From assembly GCA_041228345.1 (NCBI GenBank), contig CP166131.1, positions 1,977,001 through 2,041,000 of the forward strand: 64,000 nt of DNA, read 5' to 3'. This document shows positions 27,039 through 35,884 of this stretch, in pieces. The notes under the pieces are model-generated. The model did not search any database. It saw nothing but the letters and a program-made list of their open reading frames with translations, and was not told the origin of the DNA. The stretch comes from Alphaproteobacteria bacterium LSUCC0396 (GTDB lineage Bacteria; Pseudomonadota; Alphaproteobacteria; Puniceispirillales; Puniceispirillaceae). A program made the position numbers and the translations under genes. How positions within the stretch are numbered: the first letter of the stretch is position 1; every line of letters begins with the position of its first letter.

Positions 27039-27960
27039 GTGGCAGCCCCCTGATCGCGTCATGCAATGCTGGATTATGCGGTGCGGTTGGGTAAAAGCGC
27101 TGCGGCAATGCGGCGAATGCGCGAAGGCTACAGGCAATTTTGACAGCTTTGCTGGTCACCTGACGACCGTCATGCCAAGGATAATTTTTCTGCACAAGCT
27201 GGACACCAATCTGGCGATAGACATAGGCGGCGACGGCAATCGACACATGCGCTCTAAATGGCAGATAGGACAGTCCGGCAATGCCGCTTTTGTAATAGCT
27301 ATCGGCCAGATCAAGCAGCTGGCCGACGGCGTTTGCTATGGATTTGGCGGCATCATCATCTGGCGTTTTAGCCAGCGCCACGATCCGGGCAGGTTCAAGG
27401 TTGCCAACCCAGCTTGCAGGTAAGTAACGCCGCCCCATGCCAGCATCCTCAAGAACGTCGCGTGCAATATTGGTAAGCTGCATAGCAATGCCAAGATCAA
27501 TCGCATGTGCCAGCGCCCTGTCATCTGAGCAATCGAGGACATTACACATTAAAATTCCAACAGTTCCAGCAACATGATAAGCATATGACAACAGCTCGGC
27601 TTCAGTTTTGAGGCGAACGCGTTTCTGATCGCCCAGCAGCCCATCGATCAACGCAACAACCACAATGGTCGATAGTTTCTGTCTGGTCAGGAAAGGTTTG
27701 AATTGAATGAGGGCAGGGTCGCTGGCAGGTCCGAAAGAATTTCCTGCTAGCAAATCTCTGCGGATGCGGCGAAGGCGCTGGGGGCCATGTTCGATATCAC
27801 CATCAGCCATATCATCAAGCACACGGCAAAACTGATAGAGTTGTGCTGCCGATGCGCCCATCTGCACGCCAAGGAAACGCCGCGCCCAATGAAAACTCTT
27901 GCCATAGATCGCAAGCGCCTTGTCGGCTGTCAGTGTCTCGCTATGGGCTGTGGTCACCAT
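27028..27960 (-). CDS. crtB: Phytoene synthase
   Basis: This 310 aa trans-isoprenyl-diphosphate synthase condenses two GGPP to phytoene. The first Asp-rich motif is in CRVLDDMADGD (about 45-55). The second, with the family signature QLTNIARDVLEDAGMGRRYLP, is near 160-180. Spacing to crtI is 33 nt. It is in the leftward proteorhodopsin-carotenoid operon. Confidence 0.95.
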   Translation of the reverse strand: MVTTAHSETLTADKALAIYGKSFHWARRFLGVQMGASAAQLYQFCRVLDDMADGDIEHGPQRLRRIRRDLLAGNSFGPASDPALIQFKPFLTRQKLSTIVVVALIDGLLGDQKRVRLKTEAELLSYAYHVAGTVGILMCNVLDCSDDRALAHAIDLGIAMQLTNIARDVLEDAGMGRRYLPASWVGNLEPARIVALAKTPDDDAAKSIANAVGQLLDLADSYYKSGIAGLSYLPFRAHVSIAVAAYVYRQIGVQLVQKNYPWHDGRQVTSKAVKIACSLRAFAALPQRFYPTAPHNPALHDAIRGLPHVK

Positions 27961-27993
27961 GGTCTACCAATTTCTGAAATGATTAGGTCACAA

Positions 27994-29520
27994 TCATAGC
28001 GCGGCAATGGGGGTGGTGGCGATGCCCTGTTTTTCCTCATCTTCTGCAATAAGGCGTTCAACGACTTTGGCCGAGCATAAAACACCGGGAATACCAGCGC
28101 CCGGGTGGGCACCTGCCGCAGCAAAATAAAGATTTGGAATATGCGGGTCACGATTGTGGAAACGAAACCAGGCGGATTGCATGAAAATTGGCGCAATCGA
28201 AAAGCCAGCCCCATGCATCGACCGATAATCATTTTTGAAATCTTCTGGTGTCATGAAAAACGGATCAGTGATCACCGTCTCCAATTCGGGCAAAATGGTT
28301 TCAGAAAGCGCGGTAATGATACGTTCCTGCAAATCAGGGCCGGTTTTTGCCCAGTCAATATCAGCCCGCAAATTCGGAACCGGGCATAAGACATAAAAAC
28401 TGTCGCATCCCTCTGGTGCAAAGCTCTTATCCGTTGCAGTCGGGCGATGCAGGTAAAGTGAAAAATCATCAGCAAGGATTTTCCGGTCAAAAATATCGGC
28501 TAGTAATTCTTTGTAACGCGGTCCCATCCAGATCGTATGATGGGCAATCTTGTCATAGGTCTTACGCGTGCCAAAAAACAGCACAAACAGCCCCATCGAA
28601 TATTGTGTAAGAGACTCGGGAAACAGGCGTTTCCGGCTGGCGTGCTGTTGGGGCAGCATTTGGCTATAAACAGTTGGCGGATCGCCGTTGCAGATGACAA
28701 GGTCGGCAGAAAAATGGGTGCCATCAGAGGTGGTTGCGCCAATCGCCTTGCCATCTTTTATGTCAATGCGGGCAATATCAATATTCAGAACAACCTCTAC
28801 GCCAACCCGGCGTAACAATGCATCTAGCGCGGCAACAAGCCGTCCCGTGCCGCCCATGGCGAAAAATACGCCCCATCGTCTTTCAAGATAATGGATCAGC
28901 GCATAGATGGATGTTGTGCTAAACGGATTCCCGCCCACCAGTAACGGATGGATTGAAAAGGCTTGTCGTAACAGTGGATGCTTTATGTATTTATTAACAA
29001 TGCCAGCCACCGAAAAATAGCTTTGCAATTTTAACAGGCTCGGGATTTGCGCTAACATTGAAGTGAATTTGGAAAACGGCTTATCGGCCAGTTTTTCAAA
29101 GCCAACTTCGAAGATCGCCTGTGATGCGCGCAGCAATTTAGCGTAACCGGCGACGTCATTCGGTGAAAACCGCCGAATTTCATCGTTCGTATCTTCGATG
29201 GATGGGCGATAATCAAATTGCTCGCCAGTATGAAAATAAAAACGGTACCAAGGATCGAGTGCGCGAAACTCGACATGGTCTTCGCGCTTTTCACCAAATA
29301 GGCTAAACAGCTCGTCAAACAGAAATGGGGCGGTGATCACCGTTGGGCCGGCATCATGACGATACCCGCCACGTTCAAAGACTTGCGCACGGCCCCCAAT
29401 TGCTGGCAGCCGATCGAGCAGCGTGACATCATAGCCGCGTGCACGCATGCGCAAAGCCGCCGCAATGCCGCCAAAGCCCGCACCAATAACAACGACCTTA
29501 CCGCCGGCGGTCAGCGACAT
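27994..29520 (-). CDS. crtI: Phytoene desaturase
   Basis: This 508 aa FAD enzyme converts phytoene to lycopene in four desaturations. The N-terminal dinucleotide fold VVVIGAGFGGIAAALR and GGRAQVFERGGYRHDAGPTVI are canonical, as is the C-terminal AAAGAHPGAGIPGVLCSAK signature. Length is normal for bacterial CrtI. The gap to crtE upstream is 51 nt. The ribosome-binding site is weak (GGAATAACCA). Confidence 0.95.
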   Translation of the reverse strand: MSLTAGGKVVVIGAGFGGIAAALRMRARGYDVTLLDRLPAIGGRAQVFERGGYRHDAGPTVITAPFLFDELFSLFGEKREDHVEFRALDPWYRFYFHTGEQFDYRPSIEDTNDEIRRFSPNDVAGYAKLLRASQAIFEVGFEKLADKPFSKFTSMLAQIPSLLKLQSYFSVAGIVNKYIKHPLLRQAFSIHPLLVGGNPFSTTSIYALIHYLERRWGVFFAMGGTGRLVAALDALLRRVGVEVVLNIDIARIDIKDGKAIGATTSDGTHFSADLVICNGDPPTVYSQMLPQQHASRKRLFPESLTQYSMGLFVLFFGTRKTYDKIAHHTIWMGPRYKELLADIFDRKILADDFSLYLHRPTATDKSFAPEGCDSFYVLCPVPNLRADIDWAKTGPDLQERIITALSETILPELETVITDPFFMTPEDFKNDYRSMHGAGFSIAPIFMQSAWFRFHNRDPHIPNLYFAAAGAHPGAGIPGVLCSAKVVERLIAEDEEKQGIATTPIAAL

Positions 29521-29571
29521 TGGTTATTCCAGTTTTGAGGAAGGCGGGGCAGTTTTCTCATCAAATCGAAA

Positions 29572-30594
29572 TCAGACCGCGCCATTTTTGCTGGCGGTTT
29601 CACAAACCCGCATAATCAAGCCGTGAACCGGCGTGATAACCTCAGAAATTTCGGCTGATAAATCACGCGCCCGACTAGCCGCACGATCCAACGTCGCGAA
29701 CATCCGCCCAGATGCGGTGGTTATCGCCTTCGAGGTCAGGATTTGCCCACGCCAATATGTAAGCTCAGCAGTGTCACCGCTTTTGTACCAGTCGTTGAAC
29801 TTTGCTTGTTCAGCTGATTTCAAACCATCAAAAAAGGATAAGGTAACGGCGTTTGGTGCGCGGCGGGCAAGGTCACCCGCGATTAGTTTGGCACCATCAC
29901 TGCCATTGAAATTCGAGATGTCATTCGCGATCTGATACGCCTCACCAAGGTCACGGAAATAGCTGGCGATGGTTTGCTCGGCTTGATAGTCGCCAACCAT
30001 AATCGCAATGCCCTGCAAAGGCGCGGTTAATAAAGGCGCGGTTTTGTCTGCAGCGATGGTAAGGTAGGCATCCCAGTTAAGGTTGCCGTCCCATTCAAAT
30101 TCCATGGCCTCGCCTGCGGTCGTTTGCGACATATGTTTTGCAAGGACGCGAAGCAAGCGCGGTGTATTCGCAATTTCGGCCGCTTCGGCAGCAAGCTCGA
30201 ATGACAGCGCAATGAGCCAGTCACCCAACGTCAGCGCAACATTTCTGCCAAATTTTGTCCAGATAGCCTGATGACCGCGGCGCTGCTTGTCGCCATCGCA
30301 GATATCATCGTGAATCAAAGATGCGTTGTGCAAAACTTCAACTGCAGCCGCCCAGCGTGTCGCTGCGGCGCGGTTGACATTCAACACATGGGCGCCGCGC
30401 ATGGCCATTGTGGCGCGTAGCATTTTGCCCGGATTATTAAAGTGATGAGCCGCGGCTTTTGCCAAAGGCTGGTCATGTGTTGGTAGCCGGCTAAGAATTA
30501 GATTATGGATAATATCCTTATCGGATGGACGCGGTGTTTCGACGTTGATCGTCTTTTGGAAAGCAGTGTTTCGCAATGCCCATAATTCATTCAT
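29572..30594 (-). CDS. crtE: Geranylgeranyl diphosphate synthase (polyprenyl synthetase)
   Basis: This 340 aa prenyl transferase makes the C20 precursor for carotenoids. The first Asp-rich motif DDICD (96-100) followed by KQRRG is intact, as is Lys184-Thr185. The second motif reads NDISN (224-228) where the family usually has DDxxD, an unusual change of the first Asp to Asn. GGAGG is 7 nt before the ATG. The gene is the second of the cluster, 76 nt after proteorhodopsin and separated from it by a strong hairpin. Confidence 0.92.
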   Translation of the reverse strand: MNELWALRNTAFQKTINVETPRPSDKDIIHNLILSRLPTHDQPLAKAAAHHFNNPGKMLRATMAMRGAHVLNVNRAAATRWAAAVEVLHNASLIHDDICDGDKQRRGHQAIWTKFGRNVALTLGDWLIALSFELAAEAAEIANTPRLLRVLAKHMSQTTAGEAMEFEWDGNLNWDAYLTIAADKTAPLLTAPLQGIAIMVGDYQAEQTIASYFRDLGEAYQIANDISNFNGSDGAKLIAGDLARRAPNAVTLSFFDGLKSAEQAKFNDWYKSGDTAELTYWRGQILTSKAITTASGRMFATLDRAASRARDLSAEISEVITPVHGLIMRVCETASKNGAV

Positions 30595-30630
30595 CGACTG
30601 CCTCCGTCGGGTTTTGGCAAGCCTTAAGGA

Positions 30631-30662
30631 AAACGAGAGCAGCCAGATTGCCGACTGCTCTC
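30631..30662 (-). terminator. Intrinsic terminator/attenuator between proteorhodopsin and crtE
   Basis: On the minus strand GAGAGCAG and CTGCTCTC form a perfect 8 bp stem with a 12 nt loop, followed by GTTTTCC. It begins 8 nt after the proteorhodopsin stop and ends 36 nt before crtE. It probably ends most rhodopsin transcripts and lets a fraction through into the carotenoid genes, giving high rhodopsin and low enzyme levels. Confidence 0.75.
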
Positions 30663-30670
30663 ATTGAGGT

Positions 30671-31447
30671 TTATTTAGATTCTGACTCAGTGACCGCAAC
30701 GTTCCAGATGATCACACCAAATGCGATCTTGTTCCAAACGTCGGCGATGTTGTAGATCACGTTCAGTGACTCGTCGCTGACCGCGCCGTTGAGGTAACCC
30801 ATGAAATAGCCGATTGGGTAAATCGCCCAACCAATCGTGACAATCCAACGCATAGTTGAAAATGCTGATTGTACAGACGGTGGCGCCTTTTCAGCTGCAA
30901 CACGGCTGGCTTCGCCAGCAAAGATCTCATACAGGATGTATGCCCAACCGAGCATCCCGATGATGAAACCTGGCCAGGCACCAATATAGCCAATCTCGCC
31001 AGCGTAACCGCCGACAAGCATGACAAATGTACCGATCATCAGACGCCAGAAAATTCCACCTGACACGGCCGTAATGGCGCGCAGGATCAGATAGAACTCT
31101 ACCATCAGCAATGGCACTGTGATCAGCCAATCGATGTAACGATAGACTGTTGGTGTTTCGCCGGTCGAAATCCACACGTCACGCATGTAAAAATAATGCA
31201 CCGCTGCGACAAGAGTAACGAGGCCTGACACCGTTAGTGATGTTTTCCACTTACCTTGCACGCGAGTTGTTTCGATGAAGAAGAAAGCCGTTGATGCGAC
31301 CAGTGCCATCGAGATGAGCCAGAAAGAAATGCCCACATAATCGTCAGCCTTCAAAGTTATGTCAGCCGCATTAGCCGCAGCTGGCAACAACGCGAATGCT
31401 GCCGTCATCAGGGCCGCTTTCACGCCCTTAGTTGTAATCGAACTCAT
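30671..31447 (-). CDS. Proteorhodopsin, green-tuned light-driven proton pump
   Basis: This 258 aa seven-helix retinal protein has a signal sequence (1-27, cleavage after ANA). The pump residues are present: His84, the Schiff-base counter-ion Asp106, Thr110, proton donor Glu117 and the retinal lysine Lys240 (DVWNKIAFG). The spectral-tuning position is Leu114, which in known proteorhodopsins gives green absorption (Gln gives blue). ATG 31447 is selected over the upstream in-frame start because GGAGG lies 7 nt before it. The protein pumps protons outward across the inner membrane, and its chromophore is made by the genes just downstream. Confidence 0.98.
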   Translation of the reverse strand: MSSITTKGVKAALMTAAFALLPAAANAADITLKADDYVGISFWLISMALVASTAFFFIETTRVQGKWKTSLTVSGLVTLVAAVHYFYMRDVWISTGETPTVYRYIDWLITVPLLMVEFYLILRAITAVSGGIFWRLMIGTFVMLVGGYAGEIGYIGAWPGFIIGMLGWAYILYEIFAGEASRVAAEKAPPSVQSAFSTMRWIVTIGWAIYPIGYFMGYLNGAVSDESLNVIYNIADVWNKIAFGVIIWNVAVTESESK

Positions 31448-31596
31448 AGGATTACCTCCGTTAACATAATACTCGCCCCCTCCAAGCCGCCGATATGCCT
31501 GTGGCAAATTGACGCTTTGACGGGTTGATTACGAGATTTTTCGAAGGTGAAATCAAGTTGAAAAACTGGCGTTCAGCACCAGAATGAGATTTATGT

Positions 31597-31625
31597 ATTC
31601 TTATCAGATAATTAAGCAGTGTCAA
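31597..31625 (-). promoter_or_regulatory. Candidate proteorhodopsin promoter
   Basis: Read on the minus strand, a perfect -35 TTGACA (31620-31625) is followed after 17 nt by AAGAAT (31597-31602), matching 4 of 6 -10 positions. The start would give a leader of about 140 nt before the rhodopsin ATG. The spacing is ideal for a sigma-70-type promoter. Confidence 0.5.
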
Positions 31626-31630
31626 ATTTA

Positions 31631-31649
31631 TTTTGCGATTTTCGCAAAA
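31631..31649. promoter_or_regulatory. Perfect palindrome just upstream of the rhodopsin -35
   Basis: TTTTGCGA and TCGCAAAA form perfect 8 bp arms around a 3 nt centre. The site ends 5 nt from the -35 hexamer, a normal position for an activator. As a hairpin it would lack a T-tract, so an operator is more likely than a terminator. The upstream DUF1989 gene ends about 100 nt away. The binding protein is unknown. Confidence 0.45.
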
Positions 31650-31748
31650 ATAGCAGGTGATTTGCAGTTAATTTTTGTTTTTTGGAATAAGCGTCTCGTT
31701 TTTTGCTTTCGTCGGATTGTTGGGCGTGATTCTGCCGGTTAGATAATG

Positions 31749-32609
31749 TTAATCCCGATGTGAACGGTTATAGCCAGATTTATCGATATAGGGGAATTGT
31801 TCGAGACTGCTGTCTGTTGACTTGAAAATCTCGACAAGAAGCGGGAAACAGGCCGCATGATCGGATGAGTGTTCAGACGAGCAATCACCACCCGGACAGG
31901 CAGACAGGCCGCCAATGATGTCAGTCTCGGCAAAAAACTCAATATAGTCACCCGGACGAACCGGACTAGCCTTCATGAAATATTGATGCGTGTCCTTGGT
32001 AAAACCGGTGCACATAAAAACATTCAGCACGTCATGAACAAGCGGTTCTGCGGTTTCATAATCAAGCTGGCAATGTGCCGCCAATGCGCGGATCAGGTTT
32101 GAGTGACAGCAGTGATGATAGTCGATATTGCCAAGCAATTTGGCCGTGTAGGGATCGCATCTTGTACCAATTACATCATGCACTGACCCGCCATCATCAT
32201 CCCAGCCATACCAATCCAATGTGTCATAACTGATTGTGGCAAGGGGGCGAAGGTAGGGAAAGCTCGACCACATGCGATCGCCAGTCGATAGATGTGTTCC
32301 ATGCAAGGCTCGTGTTTTTCCCGAATAGAAATGTTCAAGCAAATCATCTAACGACCAAAGATTTAAATCACCAACCTGTGGGCCGTCGATACTGGATATG
32401 CGGAAAAAATGTCCTTTTGGCACGTCAAAACAACGGGCGTCGCGGGGTGGCACAACCACTTCGGCGGTTTTCACAAGCGCCGCGCGCGCGGCGGCCAGTA
32501 AGGTCATATCAGGATGCGGCAGACCATCGGTTGGATAGCAGATAACGGGACGGATTTGGCGCCGTGTTTCGGCGTCTGTCGGACCTTGTGGTGTGATAGT
32601 TGGTTTCAT
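31749..32609 (-). CDS. DUF1989 (urea-carboxylase-associated family) protein
   Basis: This 286 aa protein of the DUF1989 family is found near urea carboxylase and amino-acid degradation genes in other bacteria. Family features include FDVPKGHFFRISSIDGPQVGDLN (in parts), LHGTHLSTGDRMWS, HHCCHSNLIRAL with clustered His/Cys likely to bind metal, and a late CPGGDCSSEH. Its biochemical activity is not established. ATG 32609 is preferred to the GTG at 32618 because GAGG is better spaced. It precedes proteorhodopsin on the same strand with a gap of 301 nt. Confidence 0.85.
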   Translation of the reverse strand: MKPTITPQGPTDAETRRQIRPVICYPTDGLPHPDMTLLAAARAALVKTAEVVVPPRDARCFDVPKGHFFRISSIDGPQVGDLNLWSLDDLLEHFYSGKTRALHGTHLSTGDRMWSSFPYLRPLATISYDTLDWYGWDDDGGSVHDVIGTRCDPYTAKLLGNIDYHHCCHSNLIRALAAHCQLDYETAEPLVHDVLNVFMCTGFTKDTHQYFMKASPVRPGDYIEFFAETDIIGGLSACPGGDCSSEHSSDHAACFPLLVEIFKSTDSSLEQFPYIDKSGYNRSHRD

Positions 32610-32850
32610 TGCCTGCACTACCTCATCTAATATGCGATGACCATAACTGACCGCAGGCTGGCTTTATGATTTTGCCGACGGTCTCTTTCATCAAAATAGT
32701 ATGTGCAGCAATTTGAAGCAATTGTCAGATTGGATTGTTTTGATTAGGGTCTTCAATCGTTGCAGTCCTAACGGTTTCAAGTGCTCCAATCAAAGGTGGC
32801 AATCGTCTTGGCTATCAGCGCCATTTTCAAATGATCATTGATCAACGCAC

Positions 32851-32873
32851 TGGAGAATAAGTTGGAGAATAAG
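32851..32873. repeat. Duplicated TGGAGAATAAG across a start region
   Basis: TGGAGAATAAG is present at 32851-32861 and 32863-32873, period 12. The first copy supplies the GGAG ribosome-binding site for a TTG start at 32862, and the second lies within the coding frame. Confidence 0.65.
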
Positions 32874-33638
32874 TTTATTAACGATCTGATGATGTTGTTA
32901 CCGCCTGCGATACCTTTGCTTGATGCTGGTTTGCTTATTTTGGCCAGCTTTGCCACATCATTTATAACAGCAGCGTTCGGAATTGGGGGAGGGGTCATTC
33001 TAATTGCTCTTTTAGCACTGTTGCTTCCTCCGGCGGCGCTAATCCCAGTTCATGGTGTCGTTCAACTTGGCTCGAATGGTGGGCGGGTTGCGATTATGGC
33101 GAGGGACATAGTTTGGCGACCAATTCTCCCCTTTGTATTTGGTGCTATTATCGGCGCCAGTATTGGAGGCTTGGTGGTAGTTCAATTGCCACCTTGGGTG
33201 GTTCAATTGGCGCTTGGCATCTTTATTATTTGGGTGGTCTTTGCAAAAATCCCCCCAATACGCCAGAGTTTTATTCTTATTGGTGGAATTATTTCCAGTT
33301 TTTTGACTATGTTTTTTGGTGCTACAGGGAATTTTATCGCCGCTATGGTTAAAAGCATGAACCTTGAACCTGTACCTCATGTGGCAACACATTCATTGAT
33401 GATGACGTTTCAGCATTTTATAAAAGTGCTAATTTTTGGCATTGTTGGCTTTCAGTTCATGCCGTATGTGCCGCTTATCATAGGGATGTTGATTAGTGGG
33501 TTCATTGGCACAGTAGTTGGCCGTAATTTTCTCGTTCGCGCCGGTGGGCATTATTTTAAACCTATTCTGAACACTATCTTGTTTTTGGCTGCTTTGCGCT
33601 TAATCTGGGCCGGTATTAATGGCTTTCTAGCCTTATGA
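32862..33638 (+). CDS. TauE/SafE family permease
   Basis: This protein of about 258 aa has roughly eight membrane helices. It carries both family repeats: N-terminal ITAAFGIGGGVILIALLALLLP and C-terminal TMFFGATGNFIAAMV. The Gly-rich N-terminal motif is typical of DUF81 proteins, which move sulfite or organic anions. The frame is open from a TTG at 32838. TTG 32862 is preferred because GGAG lies 6 nt before it. ATG 32889 lacks a ribosome-binding site. It is the second TauE-like protein in the window and is not closely similar to the one at 21.3 kb. Confidence 0.87.
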   Translation: MENKFINDLMMLLPPAIPLLDAGLLILASFATSFITAAFGIGGGVILIALLALLLPPAALIPVHGVVQLGSNGGRVAIMARDIVWRPILPFVFGAIIGASIGGLVVVQLPPWVVQLALGIFIIWVVFAKIPPIRQSFILIGGIISSFLTMFFGATGNFIAAMVKSMNLEPVPHVATHSLMMTFQHFIKVLIFGIVGFQFMPYVPLIIGMLISGFIGTVVGRNFLVRAGGHYFKPILNTILFLAALRLIWAGINGFLAL

Positions 33639-33661
33639 ATTACCCTGTATTTATTAATGAA

Positions 33662-34822
33662 TTAGTATGATCTTGGCAAATTGAGCACATGCTCGGCGAT
33701 ATAGCTCAAGATCAGGTTGGTTGAAATAGGTGCAACCTGATAAAGCCGGGCCTCGCGAAATTTTCGCTCAACATCATATTCCTCTGCGAAGCCAAACCCA
33801 CCGTAGGTCTGAACGCACATTTCGGCAGCGGCCCAGGATGCGTCGGCGCATAGCAGCTTTGCAAGATTCGCCTCTTCGCCCGGGTTTTCACCAGCCTCAT
33901 AAAGCCGGATTGATTCCTGCAACATTAACTCGGCGGCGCGCATCTGGCTGTAGGCGCGGGCGATCGGAAATTGGATCCCCTGATTTTGACCAATTGGCCG
34001 GCCAAAGACGCTGCGCTCACTCGAATATGATGACGCCCGCTGGATAAACCATTTCGCGTCACCGATACATTCGGCGGCAATCAGAATACGCTCGGCATTC
34101 ATCCCCGACAAGATATAGCGAAAGCCCTTGCCTTCCTCGCCGACCAGACTGCTTGCCGGAATTCGCATATCGTCGAAAAATAGCTGGGTTGACGAGTGAT
34201 TCATCATTGTGCGGATGGGGGTGATCGTCAGTGATTTGCCGCGCACTTCGCGCATATCGACGAGGAATACCGATAGACCATCGGTTTTTTTGGCGCATTG
34301 ATCAAGCGGCGTTGTGCGCGCCAGTAATAGCATCAAATCCGAATATTCGGCCCGCGAGGTCCAGACCTTTTGGCCATTTACAACATATTCATCACCGTCA
34401 CGACGTGCCGTGGTCCGCAGCGCCGTCGTATCTGTGCCACTGGTTGGTTCGGTTACGCCAAACGCCTGCAGCCGCAGACTACCATCGGCGATCGACGGCA
34501 AATATTGTTGTTTTTGCGCGTCTGAGCCATGACGCAGAACGGTGCCCATCGTATACATCTGGGCATGGCAGGCCGCCGCATTACCGCCAGAGCGGTGAAT
34601 TTCCTCTAAAATTGCTGCGCCAGCTGAAATGGGCAAGCTAAGACCGCCAAATTCTTCAGGGATGAGTGCAGACAGATACCCCGCATCGGTCAATGCCTGC
34701 ACAAAATCGGCCGGATAGGCACGATCCGTATCGCAGGTTTGCCAGTATTTACCGTCAAAATCGGTACATAATTTAGCAACAGCATCGCGGATTTCGACAT
34801 GATCGTGAGGATAATGAAACAT
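33662..34822 (-). CDS. Acyl-CoA dehydrogenase
   Basis: This 386 aa FAD-dependent acyl-CoA dehydrogenase has the flavin-binding block VTEPTSGTDTTALRT near residue 130 and the C-terminal YGGFGFAEEYDVERKFREAR, including the helix near the FAD adenine. The substrate is unknown. ATG 34822 is chosen because AGGAAA lies about 9 nt upstream and MFHYPHDHVEIRDAV is the normal start. The gene stands alone, converging on the TauE-like gene. Confidence 0.9.
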   Translation of the reverse strand: MFHYPHDHVEIRDAVAKLCTDFDGKYWQTCDTDRAYPADFVQALTDAGYLSALIPEEFGGLSLPISAGAAILEEIHRSGGNAAACHAQMYTMGTVLRHGSDAQKQQYLPSIADGSLRLQAFGVTEPTSGTDTTALRTTARRDGDEYVVNGQKVWTSRAEYSDLMLLLARTTPLDQCAKKTDGLSVFLVDMREVRGKSLTITPIRTMMNHSSTQLFFDDMRIPASSLVGEEGKGFRYILSGMNAERILIAAECIGDAKWFIQRASSYSSERSVFGRPIGQNQGIQFPIARAYSQMRAAELMLQESIRLYEAGENPGEEANLAKLLCADASWAAAEMCVQTYGGFGFAEEYDVERKFREARLYQVAPISTNLILSYIAEHVLNLPRSY

Positions 34823-35033
34823 AAGACGGCTTTCCTGAGGCGGGAATTTGATTCGGGTTAAATATTTGGAATGTTGGCAGCTGCACAACGCCTGACCTAA
34901 AGACTAGCCAAAAACGCGAAATGATCAATTGGTCAATGTGAAAAAATCTGACATTCTGGCACGCCGATAATACCCCAATAATATGCTGGCAATAGCGCAT
35001 GAGGGGGATCGGCGAGCATCCATTACGCGCAGC

Positions 35034-35059
35034 AAAAAGGGGCCATTTACCGGCCCCTT
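35034..35059 (-). terminator. Intrinsic terminator of the coxSLM operon
   Basis: On the minus strand AAGGGGCC pairs with GGCCCCTT around a 7 nt loop and is followed by a run of five T's. It begins 21 nt after the coxM stop. It is the clearest intrinsic terminator in the window. Confidence 0.85.
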
Positions 35060-35079
35060 AATATCGTTTTAGCCGCTGA

Positions 35080-35874
35080 TTAGGCGCAGGCGTTCACGGC
35101 GCGGCGGGTCATCTCGCCAATAAGATGCGCCCGATAATCCGCCGAGGCATGAATATCACTCATCAGCCCATCGGCCGAGACCATCCCATCAGCAATTGCA
35201 TCAGCACTGAAATTTGCATCAAGCGCCGCCTCTAAATCACCCGCCCGGAACACGCCATCTTCACCCGCACCGGTAACGGCAACACGCACACCATCGGCAA
35301 ATTTTGCGACAAACACACCAACCATTGCATAACGCGATGCAGGGTTTGGAAATTTAACATAGGCGGCTTTTTCAGGTTTTGGCATCGTGACGGCGCGAAT
35401 GATCTCATCCTCTTCCAATGCAGTGTCAAACATACCGTCAAAATAATCTTCAGCTGAAATTGACCGGGTTTGCGTATGAATCGTACCGCCAAGCGCCAAT
35501 AGCGCCGCCGGATAACAAGCCGCCGGATCATTATTGGCGAGCGAGCCACCGATTGTGCCGCGATTGCGTACCTGCCGGTCGCCGATATGTGCGGCCAGAT
35601 GCGCAAGCGCTGGAATGGCCTTTTGCACCACCGCAGATTCCGCAACATCAACATGGCGCGTCATCGCCCCAATCTGGATCGCACCTCCCTCATCATCGAT
35701 CGAGGACAGGCCGCAAGCAGACAGATCCACCAGACAATCAGGATTGGCCAGCCGCTGCTTTAAGGTGGGTATCAAGGTCATGCCACCAGCCAGAAACTTG
35801 CCATCATCGGCTGATTTCAGGGCTTTCACCGCATCATCAATATCACGCGCTTTGACATATTTTGTTGAATACAT
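35080..35874 (-). CDS. coxM: CO dehydrogenase-type FAD-binding subunit
   Basis: This 264 aa FAD subunit of the xanthine-oxidase/CO-dehydrogenase family has AGGMTLIPTLK (30-40) and GDRQVRNRGTIGGSLANNDPA (about 96-116, split across two FAD contacts). It accepts electrons from the 2Fe-2S subunit and passes them to the respiratory chain. AGGGG is 7 nt before the ATG, and the gap to coxL is 10 nt. Gene order S-L-M is typical of form II enzymes, whereas form I operons are M-S-L. Confidence 0.92.
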   Translation of the reverse strand: MYSTKYVKARDIDDAVKALKSADDGKFLAGGMTLIPTLKQRLANPDCLVDLSACGLSSIDDEGGAIQIGAMTRHVDVAESAVVQKAIPALAHLAAHIGDRQVRNRGTIGGSLANNDPAACYPAALLALGGTIHTQTRSISAEDYFDGMFDTALEEDEIIRAVTMPKPEKAAYVKFPNPASRYAMVGVFVAKFADGVRVAVTGAGEDGVFRAGDLEAALDANFSADAIADGMVSADGLMSDIHASADYRAHLIGEMTRRAVNACA

Positions 35875-35884
35875 TTTCGTTCCC

